The position numbers and the translations under genes are program-made. Below are positions 33,465-43,017 of a stretch of DNA of 64,000 bases, in pieces. The notes below the pieces were generated by a model. It was not told the origin of the DNA, searched no databases, and worked only from the letters and a program-made list of their open reading frames with translations. Where the stretch lies: positions 829,060 to 893,059 of the forward strand of contig CAJQUW010007539.1 in the NCBI GenBank assembly GCA_907163375.1. Direction: 5' to 3'. The number at the start of each line of letters is the position of its first letter. The stretch's first letter is position 1. The DNA comes from Prostheceraeus crozeri (taxonomy: Eukaryota > Platyhelminthes > Polycladida > Euryleptidae).

Positions 33465-34610
33465 TTGTTAGCATGTATTTTAATATTTTTTATTTATCAT
33501 CTTGTTATATGTATTGGAAATCAATGGGGTTACTTTCTAACAGAGGAACAAAAGAGAATAATTTTTTATAATCAAGAAAAAAAAACTTTTGAAGGATGGA
33601 AGACTGAGGAAGATAAGATTAAGGATAAAACTAATAATAAAAATATTAAACAAGGTAAAATGTATCAAGAAAATTTACATTTCATTGTTTACGGTAAAAC
33701 TGGAAGTGGTAAGACTACGTTTATTAAAAAATATATAAACCAATATTATAAGGATGAAACAAAAGTACATATTTTTTGTATGCATACTTCTGAATGGCCA
33801 ACTTTTACAAACGTCTATAATGATAAACAATTAGATGAGTTACAAGATATGGAAAGTTTTGCTGGTACACCTGAAAATAAATCTTTATTAATTTTAGATG
33901 ATGTTGCAAGTTTATCAAAACAAAAAAATATGTCAGAAATATTTACAAAAGGAAGACATCAAAATATTCAAATAGTTGTATTAGCTCATAAAGCTTGTGA
34001 TGTAGATAATAAGATTAGAGAAAACATTCAAACATTTTTTACAACTACACAAAATAATGCAGCATTCTTTAATGATATTAATAAAAATTATAAAATGAAT
34101 ATGCCTTTATCATATTATACACATCATAAATATGGAATAATACGTGTTGACACCATAAGTGAACATATGCAAGTATATGATAAAGACTTGAATATATTAG
34201 TAGATACCGAACATGAAATCTATAATAACTCTCAAGATTTTGATATTAGAATGTATGCAAATACAAAACATTTATCAAATCAAGTTATAGAACAAATAAT
34301 TATCTTTTTAGAATCCGAAGCAAAAGTACCACTAAAAATTATTCCTGATACATTTTATTTTTATTTCGATCATTATTTAAATACAAAATTTGGTATACCA
34401 ATACCTAAAAGATTACAAGATAATGAAACATTAAACTATTTGAAAATTGCAATCAATGATGTTAGAAACGGATTAAGAAAAGCAACCCCAATAATATCTG
34501 ATGTTAAATCTACATTTTCTGATGCTAAATCTACATTTGATGAAGCCAAAAAAACATATAATGATATAAAACCATTAATAAATGGTGTAAGTGAAATACT
34601 TAATAATTAA
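33465..34610 (+). CDS. P-loop ATPase with N-terminal membrane segment
   Basis: An ATPase of the FtsK-HerA/A32 type by its motifs: Walker A GKTGSGKT near residue 75, Walker B LLILDDVAS near 140, then TKGRHQNIQIVVLAHK, the same arrangement as in the packaging ATPase at 41346. The N-terminus has a hydrophobic segment (LACILIFFIYHLVICI), so it may be membrane-bound. The C-terminus has a repetitive helical tail (DVKSTFSDAKSTFDEAKKT). The exact start is uncertain: the frame opens upstream of the membrane segment without an ATG there, and the first in-frame ATG is at about 33661. A role in membrane-linked DNA movement or packaging is inferred. A GC palindrome (34629-34656) follows the stop. Confidence 0.7.
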   Translation: MLACILIFFIYHLVICIGNQWGYFLTEEQKRIIFYNQEKKTFEGWKTEEDKIKDKTNNKNIKQGKMYQENLHFIVYGKTGSGKTTFIKKYINQYYKDETKVHIFCMHTSEWPTFTNVYNDKQLDELQDMESFAGTPENKSLLILDDVASLSKQKNMSEIFTKGRHQNIQIVVLAHKACDVDNKIRENIQTFFTTTQNNAAFFNDINKNYKMNMPLSYYTHHKYGIIRVDTISEHMQVYDKDLNILVDTEHEIYNNSQDFDIRMYANTKHLSNQVIEQIIIFLESEAKVPLKIIPDTFYFYFDHYLNTKFGIPIPKRLQDNETLNYLKIAINDVRNGLRKATPIISDVKSTFSDAKSTFDEAKKTYNDIKPLINGVSEILNN

Positions 34611-34780
34611 ACAAATTTATCATAATCAAACCGAAGGTCCTAGGGCTTCCCGATTTTGCAGATATATTAGAATGTTTCCATTATATATATATTTTAGAAT
34701 TTTTTTCTCTAAAAATTAAAACAAAACTTTTTTTTTTAAAAAAAAACTAAAACACAAATTTTTTCTTTAAAAAATAAAAA

Positions 34781-35302
34781 ATGAAAAAATTTTATTGTGT
34801 CTTATGTGAAAAAAAATTGCAAACAAAAAGAAGTTATCAATCTCATCTACAAAGTAAAATGCATTTACAAAATGTAGAACGAGTTGATGAAGGAAATATA
34901 TTAAAATTAAATAGTTATAAAAACTATCTAGAAACATTGCCTACTGATATAAAAGTTAAAAAAATGTTTGATGATTATTCACATTCGGAATATAAAAAAT
35001 TTTTTAATAGTGAAGATGAAGCCGTAACAGATATAAAATATTTATTTAGCGATACTGATGAATTTAACGAAATAGATGAATTTGATGAAGCCGTAACAGA
35101 TATAAAATATTTATTTAATGAATCGGTTGAATCGGTTGAATATAATGAAACCGATAAAACTTTTTCTGATATTCTAACCAACTTTTATAATATATTTAAG
35201 AAATCTTTCAAATGTTATATGAATGTAGAAGTACTTTATACAAAAAATGGACCTGATGGAATTCCTGAAGAAATAATACAAGGACATTTTACAAATTCTT
35301 AA
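34781..35302 (+). CDS. Small zinc-finger protein
   Basis: A 173-residue acidic protein with an N-terminal C2H2 finger of the U1/matrin type (CVLCEKKLQTKRSYQSHLQS, then KMH). An internal duplication DEAVTDIKYLF appears twice, near residues 80 and 105. The C-terminus reads YTKNGPDGIPEEIIQGHF. It sits just before the polymerase gene, 42 bases away, with the start in AAAAAATG. The finger suggests nucleic-acid binding, perhaps as a replication accessory or regulator. No named family. Confidence 0.6.
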   Translation: MKKFYCVLCEKKLQTKRSYQSHLQSKMHLQNVERVDEGNILKLNSYKNYLETLPTDIKVKKMFDDYSHSEYKKFFNSEDEAVTDIKYLFSDTDEFNEIDEFDEAVTDIKYLFNESVESVEYNETDKTFSDILTNFYNIFKKSFKCYMNVEVLYTKNGPDGIPEEIIQGHFTNS

Positions 35303-35344
35303 GAAATTCATAATGTAAATGATATACAACCCATATTTGAATCG

Positions 35345-38300
35345 ATGATACTTAAATTAGAAAATTGTATAATTGAAGCCCAGTTACGTGAATCTGGTTG
35401 GAGATTTGTTAAAATAATATCTAAGAAAATAGTAATTGATAAATATAAAAATAATACTGGTGGTAGTTATGTTCCTTTACCTTTCAGTTCACCTCAATTA
35501 ATCAACATAAAAAATGAAGATGATTATTGTTTTCTATGCAGTATTATAGCACATTTACATCCTGCAAAATATCATAAAGAAAGACTAAGTCATTACAATA
35601 AAGAAGAATACATAAGTGAATTTGATCTTTCTGATGGCTTAGATGAATTTCCATATGATTATAATAGGTTACTAAAGTTTCATAAAAAGAATAAAAATTT
35701 AATTGAAGTAAATGTTTTTGAATTAAATGTGAATTATGTTTCTATTGGTAAAATTACTCCACTTTACTCAGATTCAAAAAAATTTTATTTGAATAATAAA
35801 AATTTATGTCAATCAGAAATAGTATATAATGATAGAGGAAATTACATGCATCATAATATTTTTTACCAAGGAAAAATAATATGTACTGAAAAATTTGAAC
35901 TTGTTAAAACACTAACACCAATAATGATTAATCATAATAATTATAAAGGACGTACTGATGATTATAATTACAAATATTCATCTTTATCTTCAGAATACCA
36001 ACAAAAATTAGAAAATTTAAATAAAAGTTTACAAAAATGTAAAATAGATTATCAACAACAAACAAAAATGTTACTACAAGAATATCACCATAAATATCAA
36101 AATAAGATAGAAACGATTCAAAAATTAAATGAAGAAAATAATAAAGAATTAAATAATGAAGAATTAAATAATAAAGAATTAAATAATGAAGAAAATGAAA
36201 CCAAACAAAAAATAAATGAATCTTTAAAAAAATGTCTACAACAATATAAAGAACAATATGATAAAGAATATATTTATCAGCTACAAATATTAAATCAAAA
36301 TTATTATCAAAATACATTTAATCTTACAAAAGAAATTAATGAAACACATGAAATATATAAAGATGAATTTGAAAAACTAGAACAGTCAAAACAACCAGCA
36401 CAAGCGAATATATTATATTATCAGGGTCATTTTATATTGTGTAAAGATGTTTCTATATTTACAAAAACTTCAGATAATAAAAATTTTCCTTGTCTTCAAT
36501 GTATGACAAGTTTTAGAACTTTAGAAGAAATGAATAGACATTTGGAGAATTGTCAACAAAACGAAGCAGTTCAAAATACTTTTCCAAAAGATGATTATTT
36601 AGAATATAATAAATGGTATTTTAAAAATAAAGTACCCTTTACTATTTATTGTGATTTTGAAGCTTATAATGTTAATATGACACAAAATCAAACGGAAAGT
36701 TCCAGGGCTTCACCCGATTCTGAAAATTATAATTCTGAAAATTATAATTCTGAAAAAAGTGCGCCTGGAAAAAGTTCAACTGAACAAAGTAAAGAAAAAT
36801 ATTTATTTGAACAAAAACCATTATGTTGGGGAATGTACATTCATTCGAATTATCCTGAATTATTTAAATCAGAATATTTACAATACTATGGTGAAGATAG
36901 TTCAGAAATGTTTACAAAGAAAGTAGAAGAATTACAAGGACGTTTTTCACAATTGCTTGAAACAAATAAACCAATGATATCATTAACGGATGAAGAAAGA
37001 AAAGAATTTTATGATGAAATAAATTGTTATTACTGTGGAAAAGGTTTTACAAATAAATATAAAACTGGCAGAGGTAGATATATTGATAAAGTAAAAGATC
37101 ATGATCATCTAAATGGATTATATAGAGGTGCAGCACATAATTCTTGTAATCTTAATGCTAACAAATTTAAATATAACTTTGTTCCTTTATATTTCTACAA
37201 TGGTTCTAAATATGATTTCCATCTAGTAATGAAAGATTTATTTTCATCTGAAAAATTACAACAACAAAAAATAAATGTACTATGTAAACAAGAAGAAGAA
37301 TATTTTTCAATGCAATTAGGTTGTATTAGAATTTTAGATGCATTTAGATTTTTTACTCCTTATTCATTAGATGTTATGGGAAAAACTTTGAAACCTGAAC
37401 AATGTAAAATATTAAATAAATATAATTTAAAACCTTTAAAAGGAATATTTCCGTATGAGTATATAGCCTGCGGCTCACAGTCGAAGACTGATATAACTGG
37501 AGATAAAACCTGTGGTTCACAGTCGAAGACTGATTTTAATTCTGTGAATAAAATTATGGAAGAAAAACAACTTCCTCCAATAAATAAATTTAAATCAACA
37601 TTAAAACAATCACAATTATCAGACGAAGACTATGCAGAAGCTGAAAAGAATTGGAGAGAGTTAAATTGTAAAACAATGTATGATTATACAATGAAATATC
37701 TACAGATAGATGTATTAATACTAGCTGATCTTTTTGAAAACTTTCGTGATATGTGTTTAGAATATTACGGAATAGATCCATGTTATTGTTATTCTACACC
37801 AGGTTTAACATGGCTAGCAGGATTAAAACATACAAATGTTAAACTTAAACATTATAAAGAAAATACATATGATAAATTATTATTTTTTGAATCTGGAATT
37901 AGAGGTGGAGTTTCATCAGTTTTAGGTAATAGATATGTTAAATTTTATAATAAGAAAGTAAATCCACAAGAATATGGAATAATGAAACCTTTATCTCCAG
38001 AAGAAAAAGAAAAAATATTAGAAATTTTTCGAACGAAACGAGAAGGAGTAGAACGTGAAAATGCAATTGATGAATTCATGAGAGAAAACTATTTATTATA
38101 TTATGATTTTAATAGCTTATATTCTTCTTGCATGATACAAGAATTACCAACAGGTGAAATGACATGGTGTAATAATCTTGTTTATCAAAGAACATATGAT
38201 GGTGAAAATAATTTTGGTTATGTATATGAAGTTGATTTAGTATACCCTGATTATATAAAAGAAGCAACAAAATATTATCCTTTCTGTCCAGAAAACAAAA

Positions 38301-39307
38301 TTCCCAATATAGAAGATTTTTCAGATTATCAAAAATCTATAATTCCGAAAAAATACAGACCAACAAAAAAACTTATGTTAACACAAGGTAATAAAGGAAA
38401 GTATGTTGTTGAAGGAAGAATGCTAGATTGGTATTTAGATCATGGCATGATTCTCACCAAAATACATCGAAAACTAGAGTATAGAAAATCTAAATGGTTA
38501 AAAAATTATATAGAGTTCAATATTGAAAAACGTAAAATAGCTAAAAGAAATAAAGATGATTTTGGAAACGTTTTCTTCAAATTAATGAATAATGCATTTT
38601 ATGGTAAGACTTTAGAAAATGTACGTAATAGACAAAATATTGAAATAGTTTATGATAGAGATAGATTTCAAAATTTAACAAGGAAACCTACATATAAAAG
38701 AACTACTAGATTCAGTGATGAACTTTGTGCTGTTCATCTAAGAAGAAGCATTGTAAAACATGATAAGTTTAATTTCATTGGTTTCACTATATTAGAATTA
38801 GCTAAACTATTTATGTATAGTTTTATATATGATTATTTAGCACCTGCTTATGGCAAAAACTATAAATTACACTTTACAGATACCGATTCTATTTTCTTAG
38901 AATTAACAGTACCATATGGTTCTTCACTTGATAAAGAAATTAATAAAATAAAAGATATTATTCATCCTTCTGATTTATGTAAAGTAAAAGATGAATTAGA
39001 AGGAAATGAAGATTTCATAACAGAAGCTATATTTTTAAAATCTAAATGTTACTGTTATGATACAACTAATAATATTAAAACACATAAAACATTAAAAGGA
39101 ATTTCAAAGGCATCAGTGGCTAATCAAATAACATTTCAAGATTATAAAAATGCATTATTTAATAATGAAATAAAAACGGCATGTAATTATAGACTTAATT
39201 CAAAGAAACATAAAATGTATTTAAAAGAAGAACATAAATTAGCATTAGATCCATTTGATGATAAAAGAAAAATTTTACCTGATGGAATAACTACTTTACC
39301 TTTTTAA
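35345..39307 (+). CDS. PolB: Protein-primed family B DNA polymerase (PolB)
   Basis: A 1320-residue replicative polymerase of the Polinton type, expected to copy the linear element from a terminal protein. The N-terminal part contains CFLCSIIAHLHP (about 60-75), as in other Polinton polymerases, then a long coiled coil (about 210-340) and a C2H2-like finger (CLQCMTSF...H...C, about 381-402). Exonuclease motifs: YCDFEAYN (433), YNGSKYDFHLV (615) and YDYTMKYLQIDVLILADLF (778). An endonuclease-VII-like insert CYYCGKGF...DHDHLNGLYRGAAHNSCN lies at 560-600. Polymerase motifs: A YDFNSLYSSCM (917), B LMNNAFYGKTLENVRNR (1078) and C FTDTDSIF (1176). The catalytic aspartates are present and the length is normal for the family. 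Two palindrome-derived inserts are visible: SSRASPD (about 455) and a doubled CGSQSKTD (about 710-725). Confidence 0.95.
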   Translation: MILKLENCIIEAQLRESGWRFVKIISKKIVIDKYKNNTGGSYVPLPFSSPQLINIKNEDDYCFLCSIIAHLHPAKYHKERLSHYNKEEYISEFDLSDGLDEFPYDYNRLLKFHKKNKNLIEVNVFELNVNYVSIGKITPLYSDSKKFYLNNKNLCQSEIVYNDRGNYMHHNIFYQGKIICTEKFELVKTLTPIMINHNNYKGRTDDYNYKYSSLSSEYQQKLENLNKSLQKCKIDYQQQTKMLLQEYHHKYQNKIETIQKLNEENNKELNNEELNNKELNNEENETKQKINESLKKCLQQYKEQYDKEYIYQLQILNQNYYQNTFNLTKEINETHEIYKDEFEKLEQSKQPAQANILYYQGHFILCKDVSIFTKTSDNKNFPCLQCMTSFRTLEEMNRHLENCQQNEAVQNTFPKDDYLEYNKWYFKNKVPFTIYCDFEAYNVNMTQNQTESSRASPDSENYNSENYNSEKSAPGKSSTEQSKEKYLFEQKPLCWGMYIHSNYPELFKSEYLQYYGEDSSEMFTKKVEELQGRFSQLLETNKPMISLTDEERKEFYDEINCYYCGKGFTNKYKTGRGRYIDKVKDHDHLNGLYRGAAHNSCNLNANKFKYNFVPLYFYNGSKYDFHLVMKDLFSSEKLQQQKINVLCKQEEEYFSMQLGCIRILDAFRFFTPYSLDVMGKTLKPEQCKILNKYNLKPLKGIFPYEYIACGSQSKTDITGDKTCGSQSKTDFNSVNKIMEEKQLPPINKFKSTLKQSQLSDEDYAEAEKNWRELNCKTMYDYTMKYLQIDVLILADLFENFRDMCLEYYGIDPCYCYSTPGLTWLAGLKHTNVKLKHYKENTYDKLLFFESGIRGGVSSVLGNRYVKFYNKKVNPQEYGIMKPLSPEEKEKILEIFRTKREGVERENAIDEFMRENYLLYYDFNSLYSSCMIQELPTGEMTWCNNLVYQRTYDGENNFGYVYEVDLVYPDYIKEATKYYPFCPENKIPNIEDFSDYQKSIIPKKYRPTKKLMLTQGNKGKYVVEGRMLDWYLDHGMILTKIHRKLEYRKSKWLKNYIEFNIEKRKIAKRNKDDFGNVFFKLMNNAFYGKTLENVRNRQNIEIVYDRDRFQNLTRKPTYKRTTRFSDELCAVHLRRSIVKHDKFNFIGFTILELAKLFMYSFIYDYLAPAYGKNYKLHFTDTDSIFLELTVPYGSSLDKEINKIKDIIHPSDLCKVKDELEGNEDFITEAIFLKSKCYCYDTTNNIKTHKTLKGISKASVANQITFQDYKNALFNNEIKTACNYRLNSKKHKMYLKEEHKLALDPFDDKRKILPDGITTLPF

Positions 39308-39324
39308 TTTTCTAATTTCTATTT

Positions 39325-39455
39325 TCTAAATATAACAATATAACAATATAACAATATAAAATATTATAAAAATAAAATATTATAAAAATAAAATATTATA
39401 AAAATAAAATATTATAAAATAAAATATTATAAAATAAAATAATAATAAAAAATTA
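39325..39455. repeat. AT tandem repeats after the polymerase gene
   Basis: Repeated AACAATAT units, then about seven copies of AAATATTATAAAAAT. They form the leader of the next gene. Low complexity; likely promoter or spacer. Confidence 0.75.
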
Positions 39456-39465
39456 TCATATAAAA

Positions 39466-40296
39466 ATGGATAAAGTTAGAGCTGATAATTTTAAAAGAAT
39501 AAAACAATTAGACGAATTAATAAAACAAAGAAATATTATGAAAGAAAATCATCTTCAACATAGAATGACAAAAGCTGGTATTCAATCTGATATGTTTGAT
39601 AAATTAAAAATAACTGAAGAAGTAAAAACTGATTATGAAAAAACTGTCGAACCATTTAAAACTCTTGAAAAGGAACTTAATGAAAAACGTGTTGATATAG
39701 CGGATCCTGTACTTAAAACACTATTAGATGACTATGGTTTATTAGAGGCAAACATAGATAAAAAATTACCAAAATCTATGTTATTCGAACATTCTACTTT
39801 CTTTTTAGATAAAAAATTATTTGCAAGATTTTATCTTGGTGGTAAAGAAATATTTCCACAACCTTTACGAGGATTAATTTTTACTCCAGATAAAAAACCT
39901 ATTAGTTTAGATAGAAATTTTGTTGATCTTTTAAGAGGAGCAGATTTAAAAAATTATGCTGTAGAAGATCTAATAAAATATAAAACTATATTAGATAGAG
40001 TTGGCACAGTAAAAACTCTTAGACGTTATAAACAATTAGAAAATTTATTATCAACGGGAGTTAAAGTAGGGAAAGGTTTATCTGAAAAACAGAAAACAAA
40101 AAAACAGAAAACAGAAACAACCATATTTTTACCAGATGATCCACAAGAATTACTAAATAGATTAAATATTTTAATATCTGCAATAAAAGAAGGACATAAT
40201 TCTAGTTTCAATGAAATTCATGCTATATTGAAAAGACTGTTAGAAAAGAAGATTCTAAATGAAGAGGATTATAAAAGTATAGCCGGACATCTCTGA
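39466..40296 (+). CDS. Coiled helical protein, Polinton conserved unknown
   Basis: A 276-residue, lysine-rich protein. The N-terminus (MDKVRADNFKRIKQLDEL) is shared with the 57-residue protein at 30536-30709. A central globular part has SMLFEHSTFFLDKKLFARFY and LRGLIFTPDKKPISLDRNF. A repetitive basic linker follows (KQKTKKQKTE). It lies between the polymerase and penton genes in the same block, with start TAAAAATG. Its last residues and stop fall within a GGACATC...GATGTCC palindrome. I suspect a structural or morphogenesis role from its position, comparable to the PX-type proteins of other Polintons, but no motif proves it. Confidence 0.6.
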   Translation: MDKVRADNFKRIKQLDELIKQRNIMKENHLQHRMTKAGIQSDMFDKLKITEEVKTDYEKTVEPFKTLEKELNEKRVDIADPVLKTLLDDYGLLEANIDKKLPKSMLFEHSTFFLDKKLFARFYLGGKEIFPQPLRGLIFTPDKKPISLDRNFVDLLRGADLKNYAVEDLIKYKTILDRVGTVKTLRRYKQLENLLSTGVKVGKGLSEKQKTKKQKTETTIFLPDDPQELLNRLNILISAIKEGHNSSFNEIHAILKRLLEKKILNEEDYKSIAGHL

Positions 40297-40320
40297 TGTC
40301 CTCCAGGGCTTCGCCCGTAG
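40284..40320. repeat. Palindrome pair at the end of the 276-residue gene
   Basis: GGACATCTCTGATGTCC is followed by AGGGCTTCGCCCG (GCTTCGC at 40308-40314). The first palindrome contains the stop codon. Confidence 0.85.
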
Positions 40321-40396
40321 CTGAAATATGCTGTTTCTAATTTTTTATAAAAAAATATTTCATAAAAAAATATTTATTTAATTTTTTAGTTTAAAA

Positions 40397-41185
40397 ATGT
40401 GTTCAGCAGATTTAGACAAAATTAATAATCATTTACAAAATTTAACAGAGATTTTGGGTTCATCAAAATTTAGTACGACGTTAAAAATTATAACAACTAC
40501 TTCATCACACACTTGTAATTTAGAACCCATTCTACATTTAGAACAAAATAAAAATTATCAAATTGCATTGACTAGTTTCTCCACATTTAACACTATTCAA
40601 AACGTTATCAAAGATGTGAATGATCAATTTAGATATTCTACTGATAAAGGCAAAACATGGAAAATACTAACTTTTCTTCCTGGTTCTTACGAAGTTGAAA
40701 CAATATCAAATGAAATTAAGAGACATTTAGGTATACCATTTAAAGATAAGAAACAATTACATTTTGCAGTTGAACCGGCAGTTAATAAATTTTCTCTTAC
40801 TTTAGACGAAAATCATCAAGTTGATTTTAATCATGATAGATCATTGTCAAAGCTATTAGGATTTAATAAACAAACCTATAGTCAAGGTTATCATTTAGGT
40901 GAGAAGATTCCAAAAATAACTGAAATAAATTCAATTGTTGTACATTGTGACATTATTGAAGGAGGATATATAAATGGTAAATTATCAAATTTAATATTCA
41001 GTTTTCCAGCTTTTACTGTACCCATTGGTTATAGATTAAATGTATTTCCACAAACATTAATATATTTTCCTATTACAAGAAAAACTATTAACAACATTGG
41101 CATTAGAATCACTGATGAAAAAGGACAAGAAATAAATTTTGGAGGTGAAGAGATTATGATAGATCTTTTGGTACGGGAGGTATAA
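40397..41185 (+). CDS. PY: Penton-like minor capsid protein (PY)
   Basis: A 262-residue protein matching the minor capsid (penton, single jelly-roll) proteins of Polintons and adintoviruses. The hallmark is a FSLTLDENHQVDFNHDRSLS...LLGF segment near residues 130-160. Also typical are the N-terminal LEPILHLEQNKNYQIALTSF region and the closing beta-rich part (NIGIRITDEKGQEINFGGE). It would sit at the five-fold vertices and probably hold the fibre. It lies between the coiled protein and the packaging ATPase, start TAAAAATG. A small hairpin CGGGAG...CTCCCG spans its stop codon. Confidence 0.85.
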   Translation: MCSADLDKINNHLQNLTEILGSSKFSTTLKIITTTSSHTCNLEPILHLEQNKNYQIALTSFSTFNTIQNVIKDVNDQFRYSTDKGKTWKILTFLPGSYEVETISNEIKRHLGIPFKDKKQLHFAVEPAVNKFSLTLDENHQVDFNHDRSLSKLLGFNKQTYSQGYHLGEKIPKITEINSIVVHCDIIEGGYINGKLSNLIFSFPAFTVPIGYRLNVFPQTLIYFPITRKTINNIGIRITDEKGQEINFGGEEIMIDLLVREV

Positions 41186-41210
41186 ACTCCCGTTCGAGAG
41201 GTATAAACTT
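41170..41210 (+). terminator. Hairpin across the stop codon of the penton gene
   Basis: CGGGAG-GTATAAA-CTCCCG at 41172-41190 forms a perfect 6-bp stem with the TAA in its loop. GAGGTATAAAC is repeated just after. It could mark the 3' end of the message or be a palindrome insertion. It lacks the GCGAAGC core of the others. Confidence 0.5.
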
Positions 41211-41345
41211 TTACGCTACAATAGAGAAGTTTAATTTTTTTATCATTTTTCATTATTAACCTTATTAATCTTATTATTAGAAACAAAAAAAATAAACTTA
41301 AATTAAAATTTTTATTTTTTTGTTTTTAAAAACACTAATTCAATA

Positions 41346-42134
41346 ATGGATGAATTTATTACTTTAAAAATGAATGAAATGACTTTAAATAAAAAAAAAC
41401 TTAAATTTAATCATCATCCAAATTTATCTAATAAAGTTTTGTCAGTTATTTGTGGAAGATCAGGATGTGGAAAAACATATCTATTATTTAAAATTTTAAC
41501 GACTCCAAATTTTTTGGATTATAACAATCTTATAATTTATACAACAACGGCAGAACAACCCGTCTATCAATTTTTAAAATATGGATTTGAAAATAATCTT
41601 ACAAAAACAGCAATTGCTTCTCTATTCGAAGAATATGAAAAATCTGAATATGAAGAAGAAATAAATTTGTGGTGTGAAGAAGCAGCAAAAAATAAACAAT
41701 TAGTTGAATCCAATAAAAATAAGCATATAAAAATACAATTAATAGATGATAGTGGTAATATGCAAGATCCTAGTAAACTAGATAAAACAATGAAACATTG
41801 TGTAATTTTTGATGATTGTGTTAATGACAGAAATCAGTCAGTTCAAAGAAATTATTTCACAAGAGGTAGACATAATAACTGTAGTGTATTTTATTTGACA
41901 CAAAGTATGTATTCATTAGATGGAAGTGTTATTAGAAAGAATGCAAATATATTTATACTATTTGAAATAAATGCAAGAAACTTAAGTGATTTGTTAAGAG
42001 ATTTATGTATAAGAGATAAAGATGAATTTAAACAATCGTGTAATAATGCTTGGTCAAAAGATTATGGATTTATCACAATTAATATTGATAAAAAAATTCA
42101 TGAAAGAGTTATCGAACAATTGTTTACCGAGTAA
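41346..42134 (+). CDS. ATP: Genome-packaging ATPase (FtsK/HerA, A32-like)
   Basis: A 262-residue ATPase that in this family pumps DNA into the capsid. Walker A GRSGCGKT at residues 37-44, Walker B HCVIFDDC near 152-158, and the downstream motif TRGRHNNCSVFYLTQS with its sensor-like glutamine. The length is usual for Polinton ATPases. It lies directly after the penton gene, a common order in adintovirus-like elements, and ends the plus-strand block. The ATG at 41346 follows CAATA and lacks the TAAAA signature of many neighbours. Confidence 0.9.
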   Translation: MDEFITLKMNEMTLNKKKLKFNHHPNLSNKVLSVICGRSGCGKTYLLFKILTTPNFLDYNNLIIYTTTAEQPVYQFLKYGFENNLTKTAIASLFEEYEKSEYEEEINLWCEEAAKNKQLVESNKNKHIKIQLIDDSGNMQDPSKLDKTMKHCVIFDDCVNDRNQSVQRNYFTRGRHNNCSVFYLTQSMYSLDGSVIRKNANIFILFEINARNLSDLLRDLCIRDKDEFKQSCNNAWSKDYGFITINIDKKIHERVIEQLFTE

Positions 42135-42336
42135 TAAAAATATACAAATATAATGTTTTAATATTTTATTTTTTATTATCAGCTTTAATTTTGTCTATTT
42201 TTTTAAAATATAATATTTGAATTTTGTGGTAACATTGGTATACAGCAAAAACATTTTACTGAACAAATTATTTTTTTATTGCTTTGTTGTTTGACATCTT
42301 TTCGTTTAAAATTTTCTCGTTTAAAATTTTCTCGTA

Positions 42337-43017
42337 TTAAGTTTTGTTTAATAAAGTTTTGTCTAATAAAGTTTTTAGCTCTTCTAAAAAAATTTTATCA
42401 TCACTAAAAGTTTTACCATCACTAGAAATTTTACCATCCTTTTTATTTTTATCATCAACTTTTTCTGTCTGTGATTGAAATGATATTTGATTTACTTCAT
42501 TAGCTATTTGATCAAATTTTTCAATCTCATCTAACGTAATAACATTATCATCACATACTCTTTGAAAGTAGTAATGTAGTTTATCATATACTTCTTTAAT
42601 ATGTAAATGCTTAGTTTTTAATGATTTTCGTTTCTTAGTTATTAAAGATTTTTCTAACATTGTAGCAAGTGAAGTTGCAAAAACACCCGTACCTGTTAAA
42701 GCTGTAGCAACTACTGGAATTACTAAAACACCTGAAGATATAACAATTGTTAAAGCACCTAAACTTATTGTTAAGAATATGCCAATTCCTTGTGTTACAT
42801 TCTTAACTTTAGTCCATCTTTTTCTTAATTTTTTATAATGCTCTAATCTTAATAATAATTGAGATTCCTTATCTTTCATATACCTAACTCTATCTTTGTG
42901 TTTTTCAATATTTAATTCACTTATTTTTAATTGAGATAACGAAGGATATATTCTTAAGGTTCCTTCCATTTTTGTTTCATCCATTTCTGAAGTTCCTTCC
43001 ACTTTTGTTTCTTCCAT
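42337..43017 (-). CDS. Membrane protein beginning inside the right terminal repeat
   Basis: A 226-residue protein. The N-terminus is an acidic repeat (EETKVEGTSEMDETKMEG), then IYPSLSQLKISELN and a basic coiled segment. A long hydrophobic region at about 73-115 (FLTISLGALTIVISSGVLVI) probably makes two membrane passes. The acidic C-terminus repeats SSDGKTFSDDKIFLE. About 90 bases of its 5' end lie within the terminal inverted repeat, so the left end of the element carries the same start. It may be an entry or host-membrane protein; Polintons often have such PTM-type genes. Start TTTAAAAATG. Confidence 0.6.
   Translation of the reverse strand: MEETKVEGTSEMDETKMEGTLRIYPSLSQLKISELNIEKHKDRVRYMKDKESQLLLRLEHYKKLRKRWTKVKNVTQGIGIFLTISLGALTIVISSGVLVIPVVATALTGTGVFATSLATMLEKSLITKKRKSLKTKHLHIKEVYDKLHYYFQRVCDDNVITLDEIEKFDQIANEVNQISFQSQTEKVDDKNKKDGKISSDGKTFSDDKIFLEELKTLLDKTLLNKT

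Noticed and set aside
35928-36317. Minus-strand 129-codon frame inside PolB
   Set aside because: Antisense shadow of the polymerase coiled-coil region.
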